Translations under genes and position numbers: made by a program
Notes under the pieces: model-generated
The model's input: only the letters and a program-made list of their open reading frames with translations
What the model was told of the DNA's origin: nothing
Databases searched by the model: none
Source of the DNA: Acidimicrobiia bacterium
GTDB taxonomy: Bacteria; Actinomycetota; Acidimicrobiia; Acidimicrobiales; Aldehydirespiratoraceae
Length of the DNA stretch: 39,006 bases
Reading direction: 5' to 3'
NCBI GenBank assembly: GCA_022821685.1
Contig: JAJEDD010000013.1
Coordinates: 1 to 39,006, forward strand
In this document: piece by piece, positions 23,521 through 32,254 of the stretch
How the letters are laid out: the number at the start of each line of letters is the position of its first letter
Numbering within the stretch: the stretch's first letter is position 1

Positions 23521-23549
23521 CCCCGAGCCGCTCGACGAGGCGATCCTGA
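23511..23549 (+). other. bridging micro-ORF between nuoA and nuoB (second operon)
   Basis: ATG 23511 lies 10 nt inside the nuoA end. The 12 codons ([12 protein letters not shown]) stop with TGA 23547-23549, overlapping the nuoB ATG (TGATG). It begins ATGGGTCTA and nuoB begins ATGGGCCTG, both MGL, so it may be a relic of an earlier nuoB start. Confidence 0.3.
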
Positions 23550-24049
23550 TGGGCCTGGTCGAGTCGGGCAAGGTCCCCAAGCCGCTGTCGACACTGCTCA
23601 ACATGAGCCGCAAGTACTCGCTGTGGGTGTACCAGTGGGGCCTGGCCTGCTGCGCCATCGAGATGGGAGCGGCCTTCGGCTCGCCCCGCTACGACGTGAT
23701 GCGCCTCGGCGTGATCCCTCTGCCGGCCAGCCCGCGCCAGGCCGACCTGGTGGTGATCTCCGGCACCGTCACCGACAAGATGGCGCCCTCGGTGCGCCGC
23801 CTCTACGAGCAGATGCCCGATCCCAAGTACGTCATCTCCATGGGGTCGTGCGCCAACTGCGGCGGCCCCTACTGGGACAGCTACTCGGTCACCAAGGGCG
23901 TCGACCAGGTCGTGCCGGTGGACGTGTACGTGCCCGGCTGCCCGCCCCGGCCCGAGGCCCTGCTCGAGGGGATCGTCATGCTGCAGGAGCGCATCCAGAA
24001 CGAGGACATGGGCGAACGCTGGAGGGGTGAGCCGATTGTCGTCGACTGA
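23549..24049 (+). CDS. nuoB: NADH-quinone oxidoreductase subunit B, N2 cluster (second operon)
   Basis: 166 residues. The N2 ligands are all present: [10 protein letters not shown], the first cysteine of SCANCGG, and PGCPPRPE. It also has the [19 protein letters not shown] motif shared with other NuoB proteins. It therefore keeps the cluster that hands electrons to quinone even though the operon lacks the NADH module. The start overlaps the micro-ORF stop; the 3' end overlaps nuoC by 14 nt or more. Confidence 0.95.
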   Translation: MGLVESGKVPKPLSTLLNMSRKYSLWVYQWGLACCAIEMGAAFGSPRYDVMRLGVIPLPASPRQADLVVISGTVTDKMAPSVRRLYEQMPDPKYVISMGSCANCGGPYWDSYSVTKGVDQVVPVDVYVPGCPPRPEALLEGIVMLQERIQNEDMGERWRGEPIVVD

Positions 24050-24731
24050 CACCGCAGAAGTCGCCGACGCAGCCGCCGACGCCGACCACGCCGCTGAACA
24101 GGCTGCCGCCGAGGCCGAGGCGCTGGTGGAGCGCCTGCGCGGCGCGCTGGGCGACGGCCTCGTCGAGTGGCACACCGACCGCGGCACCCTCTGGGTGCGA
24201 GTGGAGCGCGACTCCTGGGCCGACCTCGCCCGCTGGCTGCGCAACGACGAGGGATTCGCGTTCTTCAACTTCCTGTCGGCCATCGACTGGCTGCCGTCGC
24301 CGTTCGGGCGCGACATGGACAGCGCGGTCGACAACGCGCTCGACCCGCCCGAGCCCGCCGAGCCGCCGGCAACCGAGACCGGGGCGGCCGGCGGCGACAC
24401 CCGCTTCCAGCTGCTGGCCCGGTTGAACGATGTGGCCTCGGGCCGCTCCGTGATCGCCAAGGCCGACCTGCCCACCGACGACCTGCGGGCCCCGAGCTGG
24501 GTGCCGACCTATCCCGGCGCAGACTGGCACGAGCGCGAGGCCTGGGAGATGTTCGGGATCGACTTCGACGGCCATCCGGGGTTGCGCCACATCTATCTCC
24601 CCGGCGAGTTCGAGGGCCATCCGCTGCGCAAGGATTATCCGCTGCTGGCCCGCCGGGTGAAGCCCTGGCCCGGCCTCGTAGACGTTGAGCTGATGCCCGA
24701 GACCAACGGCGGCAAGGACGGCCCATCGTGA
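24036..24731 (+). CDS. nuoC: NADH-quinone oxidoreductase subunit C (second operon)
   Basis: About 231 residues, longer than the first-operon copy because of an Ala/Glu-rich N-terminal extension (roughly 35 residues) and a central acidic Pro/Ala loop ([16 protein letters not shown]). The family motif [15 protein letters not shown] and [10 protein letters not shown] are at the C-terminus. The TTG at 24036 is chosen because GGAGGGG (24021-24027) is 8 nt upstream; the GTG at 24027 overlaps that sequence and would add three residues. It overlaps the nuoB end and its stop overlaps the nuoD GTG. Confidence 0.9.
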   Translation: MSSTDTAEVADAAADADHAAEQAAAEAEALVERLRGALGDGLVEWHTDRGTLWVRVERDSWADLARWLRNDEGFAFFNFLSAIDWLPSPFGRDMDSAVDNALDPPEPAEPPATETGAAGGDTRFQLLARLNDVASGRSVIAKADLPTDDLRAPSWVPTYPGADWHEREAWEMFGIDFDGHPGLRHIYLPGEFEGHPLRKDYPLLARRVKPWPGLVDVELMPETNGGKDGPS

Positions 24732-25897
24732 CCGTCACCGAGCGCCAGCAGCTCAGCTACATCGCAGCCCAAGCCGCCGACGCCCGGGTCAACCTCGAGA
24801 TCGAGACCGAGGGCATGACCCTCAACATCGGCCCCCAGCATCCGGCCACCCACGGCACGCTGCGCATCGTGGCCAAGCTCGACGGCGAGCAGGTGGTGTC
24901 GGCCGAGCCGGTCATGGGCTACATGCACCGGGGCTACGAGAAGCTGGCCGAGGTGCGGACCTACCCGCAGGTGACCACCCTGATCAACCGCATCGACTGG
25001 CTGGGCAGCTTCGCCAACGAGGTGCCGTTCATCCTGGCCGCCGAGCAGCTCATGGAGGTGGAGGCCCCGCCCCGGGCCCAGTGGATCCGCACCATCCTCT
25101 TCGAGCTGAGCCGCATCGCCAACGTCACCCTGTTCCTGGGCGACATGGCGGTGCAGGTGGGGGCCATCACCCCGGTGTTCTTCGCCTTCCGCGACCGCGA
25201 GCATGTGCTCAACCAGATCGAGGCGGCCACCGGCGGGCGCTTCCACCCCAACTTCGACCGGATCGGCGGCCTCAAGGACGACCTCCCCGCCGGCTGGGTG
25301 GCCGAGACCCGCCGGGCCATGGGCAAGATCCGGGCCTTCTGCGACCAGATCGAGGAGCTGGTCGAGGGCAACGAGATCTTCCAGGCCCGCACCCGGGGCA
25401 TCGGCGTAATCCCGGCCGACGTCGGCCTGTCGTACGGGCTGACCGGGGCCAACATCAGGGCGTCGGGGGTGGACTGGGACCTGCGCCGCGACAGCCCCTG
25501 CGGGCTGGTCCACGACCAGGTCGACTGGAAGGTGTGGACCCACCCCGACGGCGACTCCTTCGCCCGGTTCTGGGTGCGCCTGCAGGAGACCCGCGAGGCC
25601 ACCAAGATCGTCGACCAGCTACTCGACGGGATCCCGCCGGGGCCGATCATGGCCAAGGTGCCCGTAATCATCAAGGTGCCCGCGGGCGAGGCCCATGTGG
25701 AGACAGAGAACCCGCTGGGCGTGATGGGCTACTACGTGGTGTCCAAGGGCGACCTGTTCCCGTTCCGGGTGAAGATCCGCTCGGCGTCGTTCTCCAACGT
25801 GTCGATCACGCCGTGGCTGCTCAAGGGGGTCTACGTGCCCGACATCATCACCATCCTGGGCAGCCTCTACTTCATCCTCGGAGACATCGACCGATGA
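24728..25897 (+). CDS. nuoD: NADH-quinone oxidoreductase subunit D (second operon)
   Basis: 389 residues. Quinone-site landmarks are kept: NIGPQHPATHGTLR (histidine region), GYMHRGYEK and VRTYPQ (tyrosine region). The protein ends with GDIDR, as the family does. The sequence is clearly different from the first-operon NuoD (for example MHRGYEKLAE against LHTGMEKTGE), so the two operons are ancient paralogues or of different origin, not a recent duplication. GTG 24728 overlaps the nuoC stop. Confidence 0.95.
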   Translation: MTVTERQQLSYIAAQAADARVNLEIETEGMTLNIGPQHPATHGTLRIVAKLDGEQVVSAEPVMGYMHRGYEKLAEVRTYPQVTTLINRIDWLGSFANEVPFILAAEQLMEVEAPPRAQWIRTILFELSRIANVTLFLGDMAVQVGAITPVFFAFRDREHVLNQIEAATGGRFHPNFDRIGGLKDDLPAGWVAETRRAMGKIRAFCDQIEELVEGNEIFQARTRGIGVIPADVGLSYGLTGANIRASGVDWDLRRDSPCGLVHDQVDWKVWTHPDGDSFARFWVRLQETREATKIVDQLLDGIPPGPIMAKVPVIIKVPAGEAHVETENPLGVMGYYVVSKGDLFPFRVKIRSASFSNVSITPWLLKGVYVPDIITILGSLYFILGDIDR

Positions 25898-25944
25898 CCC
25901 CGCGGTGGGTTGGGCCAAGCGGGGCTTCCGGAGCTGCCCGATGA
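25894..25944 (+). other. bridging micro-ORF between nuoD and nuoH (second operon)
   Basis: ATG 25894 overlaps the nuoD stop (ATGA). Sixteen codons follow and TGA 25942-25944 overlaps the nuoH start (ATGA 25941-25944). GGAG at 25930-25933, inside the micro-ORF, is correctly spaced for nuoH. Confidence 0.3.
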
Positions 25945-26972
25945 TCGGGGTGCTGTCGGAGCTGTCGTACTGGCAGGTCACCTCGATCAGGGTGGCCGCG
26001 GGCCTGGTGGCGGTGCTGCTGGTGGCGGGAACGCTGGTTTACGCCCACCTGTTCAAGATGGTGAGCTTCATGCAGAGCCGGCTGGGCCCCATGGAGGCCG
26101 GCCCCTACGGCTCGCTGCAGCTCGCCGCCGAGATCGGCAAGTTCCTCCAGAAAGAGGACATCGTCCCCCGCCGGGCCGACCGCTTCGTGTTCAAGGCCGC
26201 CCCGTTCGTGGTGCTCACCTCCACCTTCCTGCTGCTGGTGGTGCTGCCGGGCGGCCCCGACGCCTGGTTCATCTCCAACGACCTGGGGGTGTACCTGGCC
26301 ATGGCGGTGAGCTCGGTGTCGGTGATCGGCATCCTCATGGCCGGCTGGGGCTCGGCCTCCAAGTACTCGCTGCTGGGCGGGCTGCGGGCCACCGGCCAGC
26401 TCATCGCCTACGAGCTTCCGCTGCTGCTGGCGGTGGTGGGCGTGGTGATCCAGGCCGAGACCATGAACCTGCAGGGGATCGTGCTGGCCCAGGCCGACGG
26501 CGAGATCTTCGGCTGGGGGGCGATCGGCAACCCGTTCATCCTCACCCAGTTCGTCGGCTTCTTGATCTTCATGGTGGCCATGCAGGCCGAGCTCACCCAG
26601 ACCCCCTTCGACATGCCGGTGGCCGAGTCGGAGCTGGTCACCGGCTACATGACCGAGTACTCGGGCCTGCGGTTCCTGCTGTTCTTCATCGGGGAGTTCG
26701 CCACCGCGGGCGTGTTCTCGGCCATCGCCGCGGTGCTGTTCCTCGGCGGCTGGTACGTGCCCGGCCTCGACCCGTCCGACAACCTGCTCAACGTGATCGG
26801 CCCGCTGGTTCTGTTCGGCAAGGTGGTGCTGTTGACGTTCGTGGTGTTCTGGGTGCGGTTCACCTTCCCCCGCTTCCGCGAGGACCAGCTCCAGCGCCTG
26901 GCCTGGAAGTTCCTGGTGCCGCTGGCGCTGGCCAACATCGTGGTGACCGGCGTGCTCAAGGTGGTGGTGTGA
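25941..26972 (+). CDS. nuoH: NADH-quinone oxidoreductase subunit H, divergent (second operon)
   Basis: 343 residues with the eight-helix NuoH fold ([53 protein letters not shown]). Two landmarks differ from the norm. The Glu-Arg pair before the first loop (ERKLL in the first operon) is replaced by Leu-Phe (HLFKMV). The NRPPFD element becomes [14 protein letters not shown], losing the arginine. These residues line the entry of the proton path and quinone chamber in known complexes, so coupling may differ. The ATG at 25941 is chosen for GGAG 7 nt upstream. The stop shares one base with the nuoI start. Confidence 0.93.
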   Translation: MIGVLSELSYWQVTSIRVAAGLVAVLLVAGTLVYAHLFKMVSFMQSRLGPMEAGPYGSLQLAAEIGKFLQKEDIVPRRADRFVFKAAPFVVLTSTFLLLVVLPGGPDAWFISNDLGVYLAMAVSSVSVIGILMAGWGSASKYSLLGGLRATGQLIAYELPLLLAVVGVVIQAETMNLQGIVLAQADGEIFGWGAIGNPFILTQFVGFLIFMVAMQAELTQTPFDMPVAESELVTGYMTEYSGLRFLLFFIGEFATAGVFSAIAAVLFLGGWYVPGLDPSDNLLNVIGPLVLFGKVVLLTFVVFWVRFTFPRFREDQLQRLAWKFLVPLALANIVVTGVLKVVV

Positions 26973-27514
26973 TGGCGCTGGTTCCCGGGCTTGTCAAGGG
27001 GCTGGCCGTGACCGGCTCCACCATCTTGCGCACCGTGTTCCCCAAGCGGGGGGTGCGCACCCTGATGCCCGCGCCGTCGAAGGGTGCGGCCACCGTGCAG
27101 TACCCCCACGTCAAGGAGGCGCCGCCCACCCGGGCCCGCGGCGTGATCGCCCTGCACGAGGGCAACTGCACCGCCTGCATGCTGTGCGCCCGGGAGTGCC
27201 CCGACTGGTGCATCTACATCGAGGGCCACAAGGAGAAGGCCCCGCCCCGCCGGGCCGGGGGCAAGCCGAGGCAGGTCAACAAGCTCGACCGCTTCGACAT
27301 CGACTACGCGCTGTGCATGTTCTGTGGCATCTGCGTGGACGTGTGCCCGTTCGAGGCTCTCTTCTGGAGCCCCGAGTACGAGTTCTCCGAGCCCCGCATC
27401 GCCGACCTGCTCCACGACAAGGAGCGGCTGGCCGAGTGGATGGAGACCGTGCCCGACTTCGAGGACTACGAGTCGGGCTCGACCGCCAAGAAGCTCAAGG
27501 TGCCCCCCACATGA
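26972..27514 (+). CDS. nuoI: NADH-quinone oxidoreductase subunit I, N6a/N6b (second operon)
   Basis: 180-residue subunit with two [4Fe-4S] clusters, visible as [15 protein letters not shown] and [15 protein letters not shown]. In an operon without nuoG this is the outermost Fe-S subunit encoded here, and so the likely docking point for an alternative electron donor. That role is inference from known 11-subunit complexes that take electrons from ferredoxin. It starts on the last base of the nuoH stop (TGATG). Confidence 0.95.
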   Translation: MALVPGLVKGLAVTGSTILRTVFPKRGVRTLMPAPSKGAATVQYPHVKEAPPTRARGVIALHEGNCTACMLCARECPDWCIYIEGHKEKAPPRRAGGKPRQVNKLDRFDIDYALCMFCGICVDVCPFEALFWSPEYEFSEPRIADLLHDKERLAEWMETVPDFEDYESGSTAKKLKVPPT

Positions 27515-27564
27515 GCACTGCCAGCGTTCGCGCCGCTCGCCCCGCCGAGGAGCCCCGCCCGTGA
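27511..27564 (+). other. bridging micro-ORF between nuoI and nuoJ (second operon)
   Basis: ATG 27511 overlaps the nuoI stop (ATGA). Seventeen codons follow and TGA 27562-27564 overlaps the nuoJ ATG (TGATG). GAGGAG at 27547-27552 lies inside it, as a ribosome binding site for nuoJ. Confidence 0.3.
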
Positions 27565-28088
27565 TGCTGGCTGCGGCGGCCTCGGGCGGCGACCTGTTCG
27601 TGGCCCAGAACGTGTTCTTCGGCGCGATCGCGCTGGTGATGATCGTCTCCGCCCTCCGCTGCGTCACCACCCGCAACGTGGTCCACGCCGCTCTGTGGCT
27701 GGTGCTGGTGCTGGCCGGGGCGGCGGCCCAGTTCATCCTGCTCGGCTCGGAGTTCGTGGCCGTCACCCAGGTGCTGGTCTACATCGGGGCCATCATCGTG
27801 CTGTTCCTGTTCGGGATCATGCTCACCAAGGCCTCGATGGGCGACGACGACTCGGTGGCGGGCGAGAAGCGGCTCATGGCCGCGCTGGTGGCAGTGCTGC
27901 TGGCGGTGGTGATGGGCATCGCCCTGATCGACAGTTACTCCGACACCCGGCTGGTGATCGACGAGCCCCAGCGCTTCGGCGAGGTGTCCGACGCCATCTT
28001 CAGCCAGTACATCGTGGCCTTCGAGGCGGTGTCGGTGCTGCTGCTGGCCGCTCTGATCGGCGCCATCGTCGTGGCCCGCAAGGAATAG
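27564..28088 (+). CDS. nuoJ: NADH-quinone oxidoreductase subunit J (second operon)
   Basis: 174 residues and five helices, with [18 protein letters not shown] in helix 2 and [18 protein letters not shown] in helix 3, the coupling helix of the family. The ATG at 27564 overlaps the micro-ORF stop; a GTG at 27561 is an equally spaced alternative. A 10-nt gap separates it from nuoK, the only such gap in this operon without overlap or a micro-ORF. Confidence 0.93.
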   Translation: MLAAAASGGDLFVAQNVFFGAIALVMIVSALRCVTTRNVVHAALWLVLVLAGAAAQFILLGSEFVAVTQVLVYIGAIIVLFLFGIMLTKASMGDDDSVAGEKRLMAALVAVLLAVVMGIALIDSYSDTRLVIDEPQRFGEVSDAIFSQYIVAFEAVSVLLLAALIGAIVVARKE

Positions 28089-28098
28089 CAGGCCCGCT

Positions 28099-28398
28099 GT
28101 GATCCTCAATCAGTTCCTGCTGTTGGCCGCGATTCTGTTCTGTATCGGCGTGTACGGCGTTCTGGCCCGCCGCAACGGGATCATGGTGCTGATGTCGGTG
28201 GAGATCATCCTCAACTCCGTCAACATCAACCTGGTGGCCTTCGGGGCCTTCCGCGACCATGTGGCCGGCGAGGTGTTCGCCCTGTTCGTGATCGCGGTGG
28301 CCGCGGCCGAGGTGGGCATCGGCCTGGCCATCGTCCTGCTCATCTACCGCAACCGACGAAGCATCGACCTCACCGAGGCCGATCTGCTCAAGGGTTGA
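28099..28398 (+). CDS. nuoK: NADH-quinone oxidoreductase subunit K (second operon)
   Basis: 99-residue, three-helix subunit. The conserved membrane glutamates are present in [13 protein letters not shown] and [16 protein letters not shown] start at 28099. It ends with EADLLKG, the same kind of C-terminus as the first-operon NuoK. The stop overlaps a TTG that could start nuoL. Confidence 0.94.
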   Translation: MILNQFLLLAAILFCIGVYGVLARRNGIMVLMSVEIILNSVNINLVAFGAFRDHVAGEVFALFVIAVAAAEVGIGLAIVLLIYRNRRSIDLTEADLLKG

Positions 28399-28406
28399 GC
28401 ACGACC

Positions 28407-30557
28407 ATGCTTGCCGCTGCCGCCCTCGCCGCCAAGGAGATCGTCGCCCACGGGCCCAGCTCCGTCGACAGCGCCGGGTTCTTCCTCGACTACGCCTGGC
28501 TGGTGCCGCTGCTGCCGGCGCTGTCGTTCGCGGCCATCCTGGCCTTCGGCAAGCGCATGCGCTCCAAGGGCGCTGCGCTCGGCATCACGGCCGTGGCCAG
28601 CTCGTTCGCGCTGTCGCTCGGGGCGGCCATCACCTGGATCGGCCACCGCGACGACGCCCACGAGGGTGCCGCGGCCGTGCACCGCACGGTGGGGTGGCTG
28701 CGCTCGGGCGGCATCACCCACGACGCCGGGATCCTGGTCGACGGCCTGTCGGTGATGATGCTGTTCGTGGTGACCGCGGTGTCGCTGCTGGTGCACGTCT
28801 ACAGCACCGACTACGTGGCCGGCGACGCCCGCTACACCCACTTCTTCGCCTTCTTGAGCCTGTTCACCGCAGCCATGTTGTTCTTCGTCCTCAGCGACAA
28901 CCTGCTGCAGATGATCGTCGGCTGGGAGCTGGTCGGGGTGTGCTCGTTCGTGCTGATCGGCCACTGGTGGGAGGACCGGGCCAACTCCGACGCCGCCCTC
29001 AAAGCCTTCTTCACCAACCGGGTGGGCGACGTGGGCCTGCTGGTGGGCGTGTCGATCCTGTTCTTCGCCGCGGGCCGCACCTTCGACACCCTGACCCTGT
29101 CCGAGCGCATCAACGCGGGCGAGGTGAGCCACAGCGCCCTGCTGGCGGCGTCGCTGTGCCTGCTGGCCGCGGTGATGTCGAAGTCGGGCCAGTTCATCCT
29201 GCACACCTGGCTGCCCGACGCCATGGCCGGCCCCACCCCGGTGTCGGCGCTGATCCACGCGGCCACCATGGTGGTGGCCGGGATCTATATGGTGGCCCGG
29301 CTCTACCCGGTGTTCTGGGAGGGGATGTCGATCGGCGGCTCGAGCATCAACGTGCTGGCGCTGGTGGGGGCGGTCACCCTGCTGTTCGGCGGGCTGCTGG
29401 CGTTCACCCAGAACGACATCAAGAAGGTGCTGGCCTACTCCACCGTCAGCCAGCTCGGCTACATGGTGATGGCCCTCGGGGTGGGCGCCTGGACCGCGGC
29501 CATGTTCCACCTGTTCACCCACGCTTTCTTCAAGGCCTGCCTGTTCCTGGGGTCGGGCTCGGTGAGCCACGCCGTGCACAGCTTCGACATGAAGGCCGAC
29601 ATGGGGGGCCTGCGCAAGGCCATGCCCCACACCTACCGCACGTTCCTGGTGGCGACGGTGGCCCTGATGGGGCTGCCCCCGCTGGCCGGCTTCTGGTCGA
29701 AGGACGAGATCCTGGCCGGCACCGGCGGCTGGGGCCTGTTCGGCGGCACCGACGCCAACGGGTCGTACATCCTGATGCTGGTGATGGGCATGGCGGGCGC
29801 GGCAGTGACCGCGGCCTACATGACCCGGGTGGTGTACCTCACGTTCTTCGGCACCTACCGGGGCCACGGCCATCCCCACGAGTCGGGGCCGCGCATCCTG
29901 GTGCCGCTGTACGTGCTGGCCGTCTTCGCGGTGGGGGCCGGGCTGTTCAACATGCCCAAGGGCTTCCAGTTCTGGCCCGAGGCGTGGCAGGAGCGCTTCG
30001 GCCACTACGTCGAGCCCGTCGCCGGCTACTTCCCCTACATTGCGCACGCCAAGCCGAGCTGGTCGCTGGCCATCGCCTCGGTGCTGGTGGCCCTGGTCGG
30101 CGCGGGGCTGGCCTGGCGCTACTACTTCCGGGCTGTGCAGGCCCGCTCACCGCTCACCGAGATCGACGACGGCCCGGTGTCTCGGGGCGGGATGCCGAGG
30201 GCGGTCCACACCGCGCTGGTCAACAAGTACTACTTCGACCACCTCTACACCGGCGTGATCGTCAAGGCGGTCAAGGGCCCGCTGGCCCGGGCCGTCTACT
30301 GGTCCAACCAGCGGGTCATCGACGGCGCGGTGAACGAGGCGGGCCGGCGCTCAGTGGACGCGGGGCGCGCCGTGTACGACCACATCGACCAGACCCTCAT
30401 CGACCGGGTGATCGTGGACGGCTCGGGCCGGGCCTCCGACGGCGCGGGCGAGAGCCTGCGAGGCATGCAGACCGGCAAGGTCCAGCAGTACGCCGCCATC
30501 TTGTTCGCAGCCGCCACCGTCCTCGCCGGCGTGTTCATGCTCATCCTGTCGCTGTGA
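28407..30557 (+). CDS. nuoL: NADH-quinone oxidoreductase subunit L (second operon)
   Basis: 716-residue antiporter-like subunit, longer than the first-operon copy (625). Core motifs are MIVGWELVGVCSFVLIG, SKSGQFILHTWLPDAM, GPTPVSALIHAATMVVAG and QNDIKKVLAYSTVSQLGYM. The extra length is a C-terminal region of lateral helix, amphipathic segments and a last membrane helix. The ATG at 28407 is preferred; a TTG at 28395 overlaps the nuoK stop (TTGA) and would add four residues by coupling. Confidence 0.94.
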   Translation: MLAAAALAAKEIVAHGPSSVDSAGFFLDYAWLVPLLPALSFAAILAFGKRMRSKGAALGITAVASSFALSLGAAITWIGHRDDAHEGAAAVHRTVGWLRSGGITHDAGILVDGLSVMMLFVVTAVSLLVHVYSTDYVAGDARYTHFFAFLSLFTAAMLFFVLSDNLLQMIVGWELVGVCSFVLIGHWWEDRANSDAALKAFFTNRVGDVGLLVGVSILFFAAGRTFDTLTLSERINAGEVSHSALLAASLCLLAAVMSKSGQFILHTWLPDAMAGPTPVSALIHAATMVVAGIYMVARLYPVFWEGMSIGGSSINVLALVGAVTLLFGGLLAFTQNDIKKVLAYSTVSQLGYMVMALGVGAWTAAMFHLFTHAFFKACLFLGSGSVSHAVHSFDMKADMGGLRKAMPHTYRTFLVATVALMGLPPLAGFWSKDEILAGTGGWGLFGGTDANGSYILMLVMGMAGAAVTAAYMTRVVYLTFFGTYRGHGHPHESGPRILVPLYVLAVFAVGAGLFNMPKGFQFWPEAWQERFGHYVEPVAGYFPYIAHAKPSWSLAIASVLVALVGAGLAWRYYFRAVQARSPLTEIDDGPVSRGGMPRAVHTALVNKYYFDHLYTGVIVKAVKGPLARAVYWSNQRVIDGAVNEAGRRSVDAGRAVYDHIDQTLIDRVIVDGSGRASDGAGESLRGMQTGKVQQYAAILFAAATVLAGVFMLILSL

Positions 30558-30610
30558 CCCCGCACCCCGCACCCCCAAGCAACCCAGGAGCCCTTAGGAC
30601 CCGACCATGA
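30554..30610 (+). other. bridging micro-ORF between nuoL and nuoM (second operon)
   Basis: GTG 30554 overlaps the nuoL stop (GTGA). Eighteen codons, rich in Pro, follow and TGA 30608-30610 overlaps the nuoM start (ATGA 30607-30610). AGGAG lies within it upstream of nuoM. Confidence 0.3.
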
Positions 30611-32154
30611 CCGACTTTCTCAACGATTGGGGCCTGACCCTGGTCACCTTCGTCCCGCTGGTCGGGGCGCTGGTGATGATGGCGGTCCCCGCCGCCGAGG
30701 AGCGGGCCATCAAACAGCTGGCCCTGCTGTCGTCGCTGCTGGCGATGGTGATCGGAGGCCTGCTGCTGATCGACTTCGACTACGGCGACGCCGGCGCCCT
30801 GCAGTTCGTGGTCGACGCCCGCTGGATCGAGGTGATCAACAGCCGCTACATCCTCGGCCTCGACGGCATCTCGCTGCCGCTGCTGGCCCTCACGCTGGTG
30901 GTGGTGCCGCTGTGCGTGATCTACTCCTGGGACCACATACCCGAGCCGGGCAACCCCAAGGCGTTCTTCATCCTCATGCTCATCCTCGAGACGGGCATGG
31001 TGGGCACCTTCGTGGCCCAGGACCTGATCCTGTTCTTCGTGTTCTTCGAGGTCGTGCTGCTGCCCATGTTCTTCATGATCGCGGTGTGGGGCGGCGAGAA
31101 CCGTCGCTACGCCTCGCTCAAGTTCTTCCTGTTCACGCTGTTCGGCTCGGCGCTGATGCTGCTGTCGTTCTTGGCCCTGTTCTTCCTGTCGACCGATCCG
31201 GCCAGCGGCGAGTCGCTGCGCACCTTCGACATGCGGGTCCTGTCCGACGTGGCCGGCGCGGGCATCCTGGGCTCCACCCAGATCTGGATCTTCGCGGGCA
31301 TGTTCATCGGCTTCGGGGTGAAGGTGCCGATGTTCCCGTTCCACACCTGGCTGCCCGACGCCCACACCGAGGCGCCCACGGTGGGGTCGGTGATCCTGGC
31401 CGCGGTGCTGTTGAAGCTCGGCACTTACGGGTTCGTGCGCATCGCGGTGCCCATGCTGCCCGACGGCGCCGAGACCTGGGCGCCATGGATAGGCCTGCTG
31501 GCGGTGATCGGCATCATCTACGGCGCGCTGGGGTGCCTGGCCCAGACCGACATGAAGCGCCTGATCGCGTTCTCGTCGGTGGCCCACATGGGCTTCGTGA
31601 TGCTGGGCATCGCCACCCTCACCGACTTCGGGATCAACGCCGCCATCTTCGGCATGGTGGCCCACGGGATCATCACCGGGATGCTGTTCTTCGTGGCCGG
31701 CTCGGTTAAGGAGCGCTACCACACGCTGGAGATCCGCCGCCTGGGAGGGCTGCTGGTGCAGGCCCCCCGCCTGGGCTGGATCCTGGGGCTCTGCTCGATG
31801 GCGTCGCTGGGGCTGCCCGGCCTGGCCGGCTTCTGGGGCGAGTTCCCCGCCATCCTGTCGGCCTACTCGCCCGCGGAGGGCCTGCCGGTCGAGACGTTCC
31901 GCACCTACATGGTGATCGCCGCGGTGGGGACGGTGCTGGCCGCGGGCTACCTGCTGTGGCTGCTGCAGCGCACCGCCATGGGCAAGCCTTCCGAAGAGTT
32001 CGCCGACAGCGACGAGATCGTCGACGTGACCCGCACAGAGTGGCTGGCCTGGACCCCGCTGCTGGTGGGCATAGTGCTGTTCGGGCTGCTGCCCGGCCTG
32101 ATCTTCGACGTGACCGACCCGGCCGTGGTCGGCCTGCTGGCCACCGGAGGCTGA
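30607..32154 (+). CDS. nuoM: NADH-quinone oxidoreductase subunit M (second operon)
   Basis: 515-residue antiporter-like proton-pumping subunit with FFVFFEVVLLPMFFMIA, GVKVPMFPFHTWLPDAH, APTVGSVILAAVLLKLGTYG and KRLIAFSSVAHMGF. It lacks the His/Asp-rich tail of the first-operon NuoM. The start is ATG 30607, overlapping the micro-ORF stop. Its end (ATGG and stop) is followed 93 nt later, in frame, by a similar end (TAGG and stop). Confidence 0.95.
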   Translation: MTDFLNDWGLTLVTFVPLVGALVMMAVPAAEERAIKQLALLSSLLAMVIGGLLLIDFDYGDAGALQFVVDARWIEVINSRYILGLDGISLPLLALTLVVVPLCVIYSWDHIPEPGNPKAFFILMLILETGMVGTFVAQDLILFFVFFEVVLLPMFFMIAVWGGENRRYASLKFFLFTLFGSALMLLSFLALFFLSTDPASGESLRTFDMRVLSDVAGAGILGSTQIWIFAGMFIGFGVKVPMFPFHTWLPDAHTEAPTVGSVILAAVLLKLGTYGFVRIAVPMLPDGAETWAPWIGLLAVIGIIYGALGCLAQTDMKRLIAFSSVAHMGFVMLGIATLTDFGINAAIFGMVAHGIITGMLFFVAGSVKERYHTLEIRRLGGLLVQAPRLGWILGLCSMASLGLPGLAGFWGEFPAILSAYSPAEGLPVETFRTYMVIAAVGTVLAAGYLLWLLQRTAMGKPSEEFADSDEIVDVTRTEWLAWTPLLVGIVLFGLLPGLIFDVTDPAVVGLLATGG

Positions 32155-32157
32155 TCG

Positions 32158-32247
32158 GTGCTCTCGCGGTTGGATTCGCTGCTTGTAGCTCTGATGGCCG
32201 CCCGTCGGGCCGCGGCGGCCGGTCGCGCCCCGACGGCCGGAGGCTGA
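32158..32247 (+). other. bridging micro-ORF between nuoM and nuoN (second operon)
   Basis: GTG 32158 opens 3 nt after the nuoM stop, gives 29 codons rich in Ala/Arg and ends with TGA 32245-32247, 7 nt before the nuoN ATG. Its 3' end repeats the last codons of nuoM (CCGGAGGCTGA, in frame with nuoM). The copied GGAGG at 32239-32243 is a usable ribosome binding site for nuoN. Confidence 0.3.
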
Positions 32248-32254
32248 CGGCGAG

